Position numbers and translations under genes: made by a program. 64,000 bases of DNA from positions 86,042 to 150,041 of the forward strand of contig ML014141.1 in NCBI GenBank assembly GCA_003615045.1, in the 5' to 3' direction. This DNA comes from Caulochytrium protostelioides (Eukaryota > Chytridiomycota > Caulochytriomycetes > Caulochytriales > Caulochytriaceae). Position 1 is the stretch's first letter; every line of letters starts with the position of its first letter. Positions 1 to 9,794 of this stretch are shown in pieces. A model generated the notes under the pieces. The model saw only the letters and a list, made by a program, of their open reading frames with translations. It had not been told where the DNA came from and did not search any database.

Positions 1-1326
1 GGCCGGCCGCCATGTTGGCTGTGACGCGGGCAGCGCGCACGTCGCGCCCCAGACGCGCGCAATCCACGTGGCCTGAACTTCGGCGATGGGGAACGCGTCG
101 ACCTTGACGCAGAGCCCAACGAAGGCGAGCGTGATGTCGGCGCGGTAGAACACATGGTGATAAAGGTGGCAGGTCGCGCTCCCGTCGGGCCGCACGACGG
201 AAAGGGGCAGCGTGTCCGCACCCAGGAACGGGAAGCGGTACCGGTATCCCGTGGCCAAAATGATCGTGTCGGCTTCTTCGCACACCCATGCGGGTGCCTC
301 GTCATGGGTGGTGGTCGATCCCGCCATCCCGGCCACCTCGTCGTCGGCATCGGCGACGGCATCGGCGACGGCATCGGCCACGGTACCGCTCGGTGGGCGA
401 GCCGGAACGGACTTAAAGCAGATGCGGCCACCGTCATCAATATGTGAGATTTCCCCGCGGCGCGACCATTTCGCGTCGTGGAACTGGCTCGTGCTTTCGC
501 CGAGGTCGCCGAGCTGCTCGGGGCGCCGGAGCGACATGGTCAGGTGGCGCACGTGGGGCAACAGCTCGCGGGTGATGTCGATGCCCGACGAGCCGCCGCC
601 CACGACGACGACGCGCTGTCCCTCGAACGGCCGCGGGTCGCGGTAGTCATGGGAGTGCACCACCCGCCCACAGAACCGCGTCAGCAGCCCCGGAATTGGG
701 GGCACGAATGGCGCTTCGTAGTGGCCGTTGGCCACCAGCACGTAGTCGAAGGTTTCCAGCATCCGCTCGGGTCCCAAGCGACCGTCGTCCGACACCACGG
801 ACCGAGTCGTGACGCGCCACTGCGTCACCGTGGGCCGGCCCTCCGCGTCGTCCGACGCATGGCTCGGATGCGCGTTGCTTCGCGACGACGGCGGGATCCG
901 CTCAAGGCCCACCACAGCCGTATGGAAGCGGACGTGCGGCAGCACGCCCCAGTCACGTGCTGATTCGTGCAGATAGTGGCGCACCGCATCGTGGTGCATG
1001 AAGCGCGGGCTGTCCGCCGGGAAGGGCCGGCCCCGGAACTGCATCAGCTCCGGCGTCAGATTTGTATGCAGATTCGTGTAGATGGCCGACGACATGGCGA
1101 CGCGGTCTGCATCGTCACGGTTTGGCTGATGTGGCTTCGGCAATCGTGTTGTCGCATTCAGGTCGGGCTCGGTGGCGGCTGTGTAGTGGAACGTGCCCCC
1201 CACGTGGTCCGTCTTTTCAAAGATTGTATATGCAAGACCCACCTCTTGGAACTGCCGCGCCGCAGCGATGCCGGCGCTGCCGGCGCCAATTATCGCCACG
1301 CGGCCGAGCGACGACTGGCCCAGCAT
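1..1326 (-). CDS. Flavin-containing monooxygenase, 3' end cut by window edge
   Basis: The minus strand is open from an ATG at 1326-1324 to base 1 (442 codons, no stop), so the C-terminus lies outside the window. Three motifs identify the family: an FAD-binding GAGSAG at residues 14-19 just after the start, an FMO-type F-x-G-x-x-x-H-x-x-x-Y (FCGRVVHSHDY) at about 218-228, and a second Rossmann motif, VVVVGGGSSGID, with GGGSSG at 243-248 for NADPH. The stretch VLVANGHYEAPFVPPIPG precedes the FMO motif, as in the family, and VDAFPIAEVQATWIARVW near the cut matches the FMO C-terminal region. The enzyme should oxygenate soft nucleophiles (N or S atoms) using NADPH and O2; substrate unknown. A short repeated Ala-Asp-Ala stretch (about residues 305-318) is an insertion. 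It is transcribed divergently from the ISY1 gene. Confidence 0.88.
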   Translation of the reverse strand, partial: MLGQSSLGRVAIIGAGSAGIAAARQFQEVGLAYTIFEKTDHVGGTFHYTAATEPDLNATTRLPKPHQPNRDDADRVAMSSAIYTNLHTNLTPELMQFRGRPFPADSPRFMHHDAVRHYLHESARDWGVLPHVRFHTAVVGLERIPPSSRSNAHPSHASDDAEGRPTVTQWRVTTRSVVSDDGRLGPERMLETFDYVLVANGHYEAPFVPPIPGLLTRFCGRVVHSHDYRDPRPFEGQRVVVVGGGSSGIDITRELLPHVRHLTMSLRRPEQLGDLGESTSQFHDAKWSRRGEISHIDDGGRICFKSVPARPPSGTVADAVADAVADADDEVAGMAGSTTTHDEAPAWVCEEADTIILATGYRYRFPFLGADTLPLSVVRPDGSATCHLYHHVFYRADITLAFVGLCVKVDAFPIAEVQATWIARVWGATCALPASQPTWRPA

Positions 1327-2273
1327 CGCGAGACGCACGTGAGCGACCTCTCGGGAGGAGATAGGGATGCTAGGAGGAGCCGAGAGCCCTGGTGAGCGGC
1401 GCGCAGTGGCGGATGGCGATCCGAGGAATGGTCCGTGGTCGGAGTTCCAATCATGCTTGCTCCAATCAGCTTGCAGAAGCCAGCAACGTATCATTCAGTG
1501 GAGAGCCGTCCTCATGACCGAGATCGATGGTCTCAATGGCACCGGACCTGGTGAGCCATGACATGACCGTACCGCGATCGGCTCCTGTGGGCGTCTCGAC
1601 GCCACGAGAGGACCCTGACGCTGGGGCCCACCGGGCCTCATCCCACTCCCGCCCCAGCTCGTGCGGTGGCGGAGTGTGGCGTCGTGCCACACATCGCATC
1701 GAGCCCGCCTCAGTCCGCGGCTCCGCGGCTCCGCCGCGAGCGTTGCTTCCAAGGGCTGCCAGCAAGGGGCCTTGGCCGGCACGGTCGGAGCCGCTGTGGC
1801 GATTCTCGAGCCATGGCCACGTGCGCGAGGCCCGTGCGGCGGAAGAAGCGCGCTCTCCGCACCAAGGCCGCCTTCCGCGTGGCGCCTGAAGGCGCGTTGT
1901 AGCTTCCATCGCCGCGTGTGGCCCGCAGCACGCGTTGCAGGACGCGGTCGACCCTCCGCGCGGCATCGGCCGCCAGCTTGCTGATCACGGTTCGCCGAAC
2001 CGGCTGATCCTGACCGCTGCCGATCTTGCGCGATCCGCTCTGGGTCCCCTGGAGCCCCTTCCGTGTCCAGCTCCTTTCATCGTTCACGGTCGGAGTTTCA
2101 CCATCGGTCAACGGGCTGCTCAGCCCCTCTGCCGTCTGCCGTCTGCTGCTCGACCCCTGCTTGCCGAACGCCGCCCTATCCCGGCCCGCTTCGATTGGCT
2201 TCGCACGGGCATCTGGCTGCTGTGCTGAGATTTCAAGACCCGTCCGCGTGTCCCCGCACGTGGCGCTGCCGCG
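1327..2273. other. Divergent intergenic region between FMO and ISY1 genes
   Basis: About 950 bp that must carry the promoters of both divergent genes. Several open frames overlap here on both strands, including an Arg/Lys-rich minus-strand one at 1710-2111, but none has recognisable domains. I see no clear TATA element. No gene called. Confidence 0.5.
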
Positions 2274-3600
2274 ATGGTAAGCCGTTCCTCTGACTATCTG
2301 GTCCCCTGACGGCGATCCAAGCTGATACCTGGGCGATCTGAATGACTCGACGGCGTCTCTCTATTCACGCAATGCGCATTGATACTCATCGCTCTTGAAT
2401 TGATTCCTTTTGGGTTCCGATGCATGCTGCAACCATGCGTCTTCGCTCCTCTGTCGATGGGATGGATCCGCTCTATCGTGTCCCTCTTGTGCCACCCTGC
2501 CCATCCACAATGGATTACCAATGCGGTTCTGACAGGCACGCAACGAGGAGAAAGCCAAATCCACGCTCCACCGCTACTTAGCCGCCAAAGACAAGGAGGC
2601 CGGGCTCGGCGGCGACGAGACGTCGAAACGCGGCAAGCGTCGCCCGTTCCACACCTCGCAATGCGATTCGTTACAGGATGCGGATCGCTGGCGCAAAGAT
2701 GTCATTGCCGATATCCGCCGTGGCATCTCGCGGATCAACAACCGTAAGTCAACCCCGCATCGACATAGATCGATGCTGTCTGATGGTGCATACGAAGGTG
2801 TCCTCCTTGCGCAATGATTCTCACCTTCAACCATTTTATCGTATGATTGGCGTCCCTTGAACCGCCTCTCGTGGTTGCCCCCAAATCTCAGCGGATGTCC
2901 CGGAGCATGAGTTGCGTGAACTGAACGACCGCATCAACAAACTCTTCTTGGAAAAATATCACTGGGAAAAGCGCATTAAAGAGCTGGGCGGCCCCAGCTA
3001 CCATGTAAGTGACATCTCGTCGTCTATCGATATAGAGGCTCCCAAGCTCGCGCGTCACCACGTACCACGACTCACCTAGTTCACGGTCGATTGCGACTTC
3101 TTCCGATGCCCATCTAGGATGCCCCGTTGTCCAAGGACGCGACGGCCTCGCTGGGCGAAGGCCGGTACAAGTACTTTGGCCGCGCGAAGGACCTACCCGG
3201 CGTGAAGGAGCTCTTCGAGAAGCGCCAGAAGCAGCGCACCAAGGAACAGCGCCAGCAGCTCTACAAGCGCGTTGACATCGCTTACTACGGCGGCTTGGCC
3301 GAGCAGGGCGCCCGCGGCGCCGAGCTGCTGGCTTGGGAGGCCGAGCAGACGCGCCGCTTGCAGGAGCAGCGCGCCAAGACGCTCGAGCGCGAGGGCGGCA
3401 TCGTCAACAACGGCGGGTTCGCCATCGACATGGCCGAGTCGTATGCCCTCGACCTCCCGTGGACCCTCCCGACCCAAGCGGAGGTCTTGGCGCATCTGCT
3501 GGCCCGCAAGAAGGCCGAGATCTTGGCCAAGTACGGTGGCAGCGGCGCGTCGTCGGACCCACCGTCGTCCATGACACCGGCCACCGATCTTTCCTCGTGA
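2274..3600 (+). CDS. ISY1: Pre-mRNA splicing factor ISY1, four exons
   Basis: Exons are 2274-2276 (only ATG), 2536-2743, 2892-3004 and 3118-3600, giving 268 residues against 285 in human ISY1. Introns begin GTAAGC, GTAAGT and GTAAGT and end CAG, CAG and TAG; all phases join cleanly. The product starts MARNEEKAKS, a classic ISY1 start, followed by RRPFHTSQC, the helical ELRELNDRINKLFLEKYHWE segment, RIKELGGPSY across the exon 3 end, and YKYFGRAKDLPGVKELFE in exon 4. ISY1 belongs to the NineTeen/Prp19-associated complex and works in the spliceosome at the first catalytic step. The C-terminal half has lost the acidic linker seen in animals and keeps a helical ARKKAEILAKYGG end. The exon 3/4 acceptor has an alternative (ACCTAG at 3074-3079), but 3117 keeps the best fit. 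Confidence 0.93.
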
Positions 3601-3844
3601 GTTTTGATTCCGTCGCGTCTCACCACGTACCCGTAACTTATTCAAGAGATCCCCTGTTTTCATGGCCTCGTCGGGAATGACCCACCGCCCGCCATTTCAT
3701 TTTTCGTCAGCAACTCAAAAGACGGATGCGGGTCGTTTCCGCATCCGACGATCAATGGCCATGGCTTCACATATGAAGAAGGGGGAAGAGGAGGTAAAGA
3801 CATCAGAGATGACGCGCCTAACTTGAACTCGCGATCGACCCTAT

Positions 3845-6800
3845 TTATGCATACACGTGGTTCCGGGGCGACGCAACCGCGGTCGACGGGTACGAGTCGA
3901 ACCGGCTGTCATGCGCCCGCGCCGAGTCCGGCGGCGTATGCGGCGCGCTGAGCAGCGTCGGCTCGCTCATTTCGCTCTGGGCGACACTGGGCTTGCGTGT
4001 GCGCGGGTCGCGAGAGGAGAGAACCGACGATGAGGCCGAAGACAGCGACGAGGAGGATGACGAGGACGAGGACGAGATCGACGAGGCCGACACCGAGCGC
4101 TCAAGTCCGCGCGGTCGCAGGACCATCCCGATGCCTGCGCGGGCCAAGTAGGTCTGCTTCAGCGTGTAGAGCATCGTGGTGCGGTCGTGCGTCGGGGCCA
4201 CCGTCGAGTCCGCTGCGGCTTCATGACCCGTATGATCGTCACCGTCGTGCTCGTCGTCAGAGGCAGAGAGTGAGTCGCGGCGCTGCGGGCCTGCGCGGTC
4301 AGCCACTTCTACGGCACGTTCCACCGCGCGTGCCGCGGCATGCTCCATGGCGTGGCCAAACGCGCCCAAGCTGCGCAGCCCCTGCGGCCCCGAATGGTCG
4401 GCGGTGGCGGAAGTGGCGGAGCGGCGGAGCAGATGCGCGTGCTGCTGACGCTCTGCATGGCGGCGACGCGCCTCTGTGATCGATCCTTTCGTCCAGCGCT
4501 CGCACATGTACCGCCACACAAAATAAATGTGCTCCGAGATGGCGACGGTAATGACGAGGGTGCGCAGGCGGCTGGTTGTCTGGGCGCTCGCCGAGAGAAT
4601 GGGCAGCGAAGAGGCGGCGCTGCCGGCCGTCGCTGCCGCAGTGGCCATCATGTCCGGGGTCATCCAATGGCGGTACAGGCTCACGAAGGCGGGCGTCATG
4701 ATACTGCCGGCCCAGCCGAGCAGGACAAAGATGCTGGCCCATGCGCCAATACCCTCGACACGGGCGGGCACTGGGCGACGTGCGGTCTTGGTGATCTTGA
4801 GCAGATCGCTACGCATCTCGAACCAGTTGTTGATCAGGCAGATGAGCGGCGCCCACGACCAGATCGAGGAGAACATGGTCAGGTATCCAAACTGCACGGC
4901 CATCTCGGCATAGTCCTGGTAGATGATGTATGGCGGCTTGGCGAGCTCGTGTCGGAGGCGAGCCACATAGCGCTTCTCAATCTCATCCTTCGACGCGGCA
5001 GGACATTCCTTCGCTTCATCAGTCGCGTCCTTGGCTCCTGCTGTGGCAGCCTTGGAGTCAGCGCCACTCGTGGAAGACTCAGGTCGCTGGACAGCCGCGC
5101 CATCTTCTTGAATGCTGACATCCTTCATTGCGGCGAAGCCACCCTGGCGCCAGCGGTCCAGATAGGCTATCATGAGGGGCATCAGCAGCTCCGAGAAGGC
5201 ATCGATGACTTGGCCCGTCACGACCAGCGCAACAAGACGGGACTGCAGCTGGGCCGGACTGAGGCCGCCTGCGGCCTCGAGAGCGCGGCCCGAAAGCGAG
5301 AAGATCTTGACGGAGCCCATCAGCGGAATGGCGTGGAACGTCGCGCTCACGATGTCGTGGAGACGATCGCTGAAGGGCACGACCAGGAAACCAAACACGG
5401 ATAGACCCAGCCATGACACCAGGGCTGAAAAGACAAAGATCTTGCGTGTCATGGCGTTCTCGAACTCGGAGTCGGTCCGGATGTTCTCGCGGTCCGTTAG
5501 CTGGAACGCGATCTTGCGGTAGTGCTGCGTGATCATGGGGATCGCCAGGCTGTATGCCGCCGTGGGCAGCAGCGTCACCACAGAGGCTAAGGGACCCGTG
5601 TAGTATGTGCCCAAAATCACCTCCGAAATCGTCAGGCCCCAGATGAGCACCATGAGAACGCCCGCGCTGCCCAGCACGACGGGCGCCGTGACGAACAACG
5701 AGTAAATGGCGCGTTTCCACCCTGGTTCGAACACGGGTACGATACCGTCGTGGTCGTCGTGGCACCGGAACCCAGCGGGGCGGTAGAGCGGGCGGAGCTG
5801 TGTAGCCATGCGCTCGGCGTCGCCGTCAATGCTCTGCACGCGGCGCGTGCCCCACGCTTCGGCCCAGCGACGCGACTGGCCCTGCCAGAGGGCAATGGTC
5901 ACGGGGGCCCAGGCGAGGAGGAAAGCGCTATAGACGTAGCTGTATGCCGCACGACCCAAGATGATGGGGCACAGCACGCCCACGATGGCCAGCGGGACCA
6001 ATGCAAGGGTGTAGAAATGGAGGAAGGCAAAGTAAAAGGCCACATTTTCGCCATACTCGTTACGGAGCTGGGTGATGTCGTCCGAGTGGAGGAGGAGGCC
6101 GTGGCGTTCCATGAACCATGTGCGCAGCATGCCGTTCACCGCGTCCGGGTCGTGCATGGCAATGACGCAGCGCACATGGCCAAAACCGACGGGCGCCAGC
6201 GACGGATCCAGACAGGCTTCGAGAGCTGACTGGGCATCAAATGCGACGCCTTGTCCATCGGGTCCGACCGCTAAGCCAACGCCGCCCTGGTACGCCGGCA
6301 TCGTCAGCAGACCATAGATGAGGCGGAGACGCTCTGCTGGCATGATGGCGCCGCGATGACCGTGCCGGCCCGTCGTCAGCGACGACGACGGCTTGCTGAT
6401 GCGATCGCGGTGGTGCTGGCGTTTAGAGCGCTGCTTGTCAATCGACGAAGGAGCCTGATGCTGCTTCTTGGCGCCGTCCAGGGTCTTGGTGTCGGGGTGG
6501 TCAGCCCGATCCTTCGCACGTTCATGGTCGTCGGATGAGGCCAAGTCAGCCGGCACCTCAGGCGGTTGACGGGCCCGCGCCGCGCGGTCTGCGATCCAGT
6601 CGAGAATGTCACGGCGATAGGCCTCGCGGCTGAGCACGCGGTCGGGACAAGCGATAAAGATCACAATGGCCTGTGCATACTCACTGTTCTTGGCGCCCGG
6701 ATGCAGCGGCCGGGTCTTGTACGCGAGGCCCACGGCAGCCAGACGCCGCAACAGCGTCTGGAGCACTTGGAACCGCTCGGGGGCGAGACAACGGCGTACC

Positions 6801-7390
6801 AGGCCCTCGGCGTCGATGTTGGTGTCGATGGGCGGTGATGCCGCGCCGCCACAGCTTCCGCGGTCTTTATGCTGCCCATCGCGGCTGATGGCCGACTGCC
6901 GGCCGGCCTGCTGGGAGCCGTCCGACCCAGCCTCGGATTCTTCCGAGATGCGTTGCATCGGCGGCGCATGGTTCGCATGGCTCGCGTGCTTTGCATGCGC
7001 TGCATGACGGACGGCGTCACGAATCTCGCGCTTTGACGACTCCAGGCGCTCCGCGGCGTCGGGCGGCGGGCCGCGGAGGTCGAAGATGATTGCATAGTCG
7101 GTCTGCGACTCGATGGCGAACGCCGGACCGTGGCGGAGTTTCAGACGAGCCGTCTGTACATCGACATGGCGGGAGCCGCCGGGCGAGCGCGGCCGCGAGC
7201 GGTGCTGGTCCGGCGAGTGCGAGCGGGAGCGGGAACGGGAATGACCATGACGGTCGTCGCGCGATCGGTGCCTCTCCGCCGCGAGCTTCCGCTCGAGCTC
7301 CTTCTGGTCCTCAGGAGACATCGGGTAGCGCCGTCGCAGCGACGCTTTTCCGCTCTGAATCGGCGTCGGGATCGTGAGATACGTCGCCAT
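3845..7390 (-). CDS. Anoctamin/TMEM16 family membrane protein (Ist2-like)
   Basis: An uninterrupted frame of 1181 residues from ATG 7390. The open frame reaches TTG at 7423, but 7390 is the first ATG and gives MATYLTIPTPIQ. Residues 1-440 form a soluble N-terminal part with Arg/Ser and His-rich low-complexity linkers. From about residue 448 to 960 there are around ten hydrophobic segments. The best family signature is YQDYAEMAVQFGYLTMFSSI followed by APLICLINNWFEMRSDLLK at about 825-870, matching the anoctamin helix 6-7 region with Asn/Glu residues that bind calcium or line the groove in relatives. Family members are lipid scramblases or chloride channels, and fungal Ist2 tethers ER to plasma membrane. 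The C-terminus is a Ser-rich and acidic tail rather than the basic lipid-binding tail of Ist2. Whether it scrambles lipids or tethers membranes is not decided by the sequence. It is convergent with ISY1. Confidence 0.85.
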   Translation of the reverse strand: MATYLTIPTPIQSGKASLRRRYPMSPEDQKELERKLAAERHRSRDDRHGHSRSRSRSHSPDQHRSRPRSPGGSRHVDVQTARLKLRHGPAFAIESQTDYAIIFDLRGPPPDAAERLESSKREIRDAVRHAAHAKHASHANHAPPMQRISEESEAGSDGSQQAGRQSAISRDGQHKDRGSCGGAASPPIDTNIDAEGLVRRCLAPERFQVLQTLLRRLAAVGLAYKTRPLHPGAKNSEYAQAIVIFIACPDRVLSREAYRRDILDWIADRAARARQPPEVPADLASSDDHERAKDRADHPDTKTLDGAKKQHQAPSSIDKQRSKRQHHRDRISKPSSSLTTGRHGHRGAIMPAERLRLIYGLLTMPAYQGGVGLAVGPDGQGVAFDAQSALEACLDPSLAPVGFGHVRCVIAMHDPDAVNGMLRTWFMERHGLLLHSDDITQLRNEYGENVAFYFAFLHFYTLALVPLAIVGVLCPIILGRAAYSYVYSAFLLAWAPVTIALWQGQSRRWAEAWGTRRVQSIDGDAERMATQLRPLYRPAGFRCHDDHDGIVPVFEPGWKRAIYSLFVTAPVVLGSAGVLMVLIWGLTISEVILGTYYTGPLASVVTLLPTAAYSLAIPMITQHYRKIAFQLTDRENIRTDSEFENAMTRKIFVFSALVSWLGLSVFGFLVVPFSDRLHDIVSATFHAIPLMGSVKIFSLSGRALEAAGGLSPAQLQSRLVALVVTGQVIDAFSELLMPLMIAYLDRWRQGGFAAMKDVSIQEDGAAVQRPESSTSGADSKAATAGAKDATDEAKECPAASKDEIEKRYVARLRHELAKPPYIIYQDYAEMAVQFGYLTMFSSIWSWAPLICLINNWFEMRSDLLKITKTARRPVPARVEGIGAWASIFVLLGWAGSIMTPAFVSLYRHWMTPDMMATAAATAGSAASSLPILSASAQTTSRLRTLVITVAISEHIYFVWRYMCERWTKGSITEARRRHAERQQHAHLLRRSATSATADHSGPQGLRSLGAFGHAMEHAAARAVERAVEVADRAGPQRRDSLSASDDEHDGDDHTGHEAAADSTVAPTHDRTTMLYTLKQTYLARAGIGMVLRPRGLERSVSASSISSSSSSSSSSLSSASSSVLSSRDPRTRKPSVAQSEMSEPTLLSAPHTPPDSARAHDSRFDSYPSTAVASPRNHVYA

Positions 7391-8005
7391 CTTGTTCAGT
7401 AGTCGAGAGGCGACGCGTCGCAACGAAATCGCGGACCGACGTCCGTCACTCGGATGGGTGCAAGGCTTTGCAAGGAAAATAGACGGTAGTAGCGCCGGCG
7501 CTCTCTGTGCTTAAAAAAAGACTCGCCGGACGGGACGGTGCAGCGTCAAGCCACCGGGACGAGAGACAATTAAGTGTGCGAAGCGAAGGCACAAGCGGGT
7601 GATGCAATCGCGGTACCGATGGAGTCATTGCACGGGGGTCGCCACGAAGCGGTCCTTCTCTCGACTGTTGGACCCGGGGACACCTGACCACGCAGCGGCG
7701 GTTCGACCCAAGTTTCAGGCTTAAGCAAGGCTTGGAAAGAAAAACAATGAGTTTTGCGTAGATGTCGATGTCGATGTCAATCACTTGATATGAAGAAAGG
7801 ATGACCGATCCTCGATGAACGACACTGGCCGTGCCGTGCAGGGCGAGGGAAATCAGGGTGCGGGAGCGAAAAGAAGAGAATAACAATAAAAAGTGAAACA
7901 ACAGGAATCATAAGTTGGGGACACACAAGCTCATGACGGGATGTGACCGCCGTCACGTGTTCACCGGCCCGAGTTCTGCCCCAGGGCCGTACCGGCTTAA
8001 CAATA

Positions 8006-8387
8006 CGATCGATCGTCCTGTATTATATGTCTGGATGGTGCTCTCGCGGGCTGGGCGGGGGTCCTGAATGGTGGGCCCGGCGACCGCGGCTCGGCGGGCC
8101 GTATGGGGCACCGCCCCAGGCCCAAGGATGACGCCACCATGACGCCGCGTGGCGGAGTCACAGGCGCCGGGCCGAATTTCGAGTGGAGCGTGGGTCAGAC
8201 GCACGCCTCGTGCGCGACGTCATTCACAGCAGTGTGATCGATCGTTCTGTGCCGTCGCTGACAGGTCCCGCAAATTGAGAAAGCGGAGCCACACGATACC
8301 ACCGCCGTTTGCGATCTCAGTCATCGGCGGAAAAAAAATTCTCCGGTGATTGATTACGAGAATCCCAGTGGGTGGTCGATCGTTCTG
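8006..8387. repeat. Three dispersed copies of a GATCGATCGTTCTG-like motif
   Basis: Copies lie at 8006-8020 (CGATCGATCGTCCTG), 8236-8249 (GATCGATCGTTCTG) and 8375-8387 (GTCGATCGTTCTG), all in the same orientation within 380 bp. The spacing is uneven, which suggests a binding site array more than a tandem repeat. Function unknown. Confidence 0.5.
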
Positions 8388-8940
8388 CTTTTGATATGAT
8401 ACGACGTCGGCATAGCATCGCAGTGGCCCGGTCATGCGACCAAGATCATTATCGATGAAAGGGCGTCTCCATACTTCTGCAGTTGGTGCATGCAATTGAG
8501 ATAGGGACCACGGAGGGCATGGCGTGCGCGTTAGGCCGTCTCAAGGAAAGGCCTATATACGCGAGCATGCTCGTTAAAAAAATGCGTATCGCTAAAACAA
8601 AGCTGGCCACCCTGACAACAAAGGCAGTATCGGTTTCCCATAGTGCACATGAACGACAAGTCAGCATCCATACTGCGCCCGCAACGTGTAATTGCCCACT
8701 GTCAACAACGGCGTCCATCGATCAAAGCGTCGTCCCGACCTCATAGAGAGCGCTACGCTCGTCCACGTGCCATGTGTGCGCCACGTGGCGCCAATTCACG
8801 TCATCACGACTCGAGTATACCGCCGTCTCTATCTTTGTCGGGGTATCAATGGAACGCGGCGCGGCGGCGCGAAGGCGCATCGGACACCCACGCGGCGTCC
8901 GTGTGACTGCGACACCGTCGCGCGGGCGTTCGCCACGGGG

Positions 8941-8981
8941 CGGCGGCGGCGGCGGCGGCCGCCGCCGCCGCCGCCGCCGCC
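8941..8981. repeat. GGC/GCC perfect inverted trinucleotide repeat
   Basis: About six GGC units run directly into about seven GCC units, making one self-complementary block able to fold as a GC hairpin. A looser GCC tract follows at 8990-9005. It lies about 0.8 kb upstream of the deubiquitinase start. Confidence 0.8.
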
Positions 8982-9794
8982 TTCAAGAGCGCCGCCGCCG
9001 CTCCTCCTGTCGTCTTTTGTCTCTTGCGGGATGTCCTGCCGATGCCGATGCCGATGCCGATGGGCGCCGATGCGCCCCGCAAGGGCTGATCCACGCCGCC
9101 GCCGCCGGGGGGTCCGGAGGCTGGGTCACTCTCCCGCATGTCGCTTGACCTGGCGCGCACGAGCTTCCTTCCGAAGCTTTCCAGCAGCGGTGGGTTAAGA
9201 AGCTTTCTGGTCGCGAAAGTTTAATGCGTGATACCCATCGGGTGACGGCGGGTGCAGCCATCCATCTCGCCGCCGATGCCGACGTATACGCTTCGCTGCC
9301 ACTCCGACGCCCACTTGGCAGCGCCCCCCTATTTCTCAGCCCAAACCCAGCCCAGCCCAGAAGCCCGCACCCACACGCGTTTCCGCCGCTAAGCCCCCTC
9401 CACGCCTCAGCACCGCCGCGCCTTCCCTTCGCTTCGCTAGGTGCCCTTCCCTGCGCTAGGTCGATCGGGGATCGACCACCATCATTCGTCCTGCTCGATC
9501 GAAGCTGCTGCGGTATTACCTTCGATACGCTCGGTGCGTAGCACGCCTACGTGCGATCGTTTTTTGGACGTCAGAAACGGTCTGCCAGGGTGTACGCGAC
9601 CAGCTCTTGTGACCGCTTCGGATCGCCGCCTGAGCCCTTCGCGTGATCGGCGCCGCTAGGCGCGCCGCTGCTGCGACTGCCGCCGCCAGCCAGCCAGCCA
9701 GTCAGCGGCCGCCACCGAGGCCGAGCGCCCGGGGAGCCGCGCAGACCGTTGCTTCGCAATCCCATCGATCCTCAGCGTTTGATCAGTGCACACC

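Larger units (their letters stand above)
7391..9794. other. Divergent intergenic region with short repeats
   Basis: About 2.4 kb separating the anoctamin gene from the deubiquitinase gene. It contains three copies of a GATCGATCGTTCTG-like motif (8006-8387), a perfect (GGC)n(GCC)n inverted repeat near 8960, and pyrimidine-rich sequence before 9795. A minus-strand frame of 89 codons at 8449-8718 starts with ATG and has a hydrophobic stretch, but nothing recognisable. No gene called. Confidence 0.5.

Noticed and set aside
7391-7423. Extension of the anoctamin frame to TTG 7423
   Set aside because: Non-ATG; the first ATG at 7390 gives a normal start.
8449-8718. Minus-strand 89-codon frame with a hydrophobic segment
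   Set aside because: Begins with ATG but has no homologue I recognise and no supporting context.
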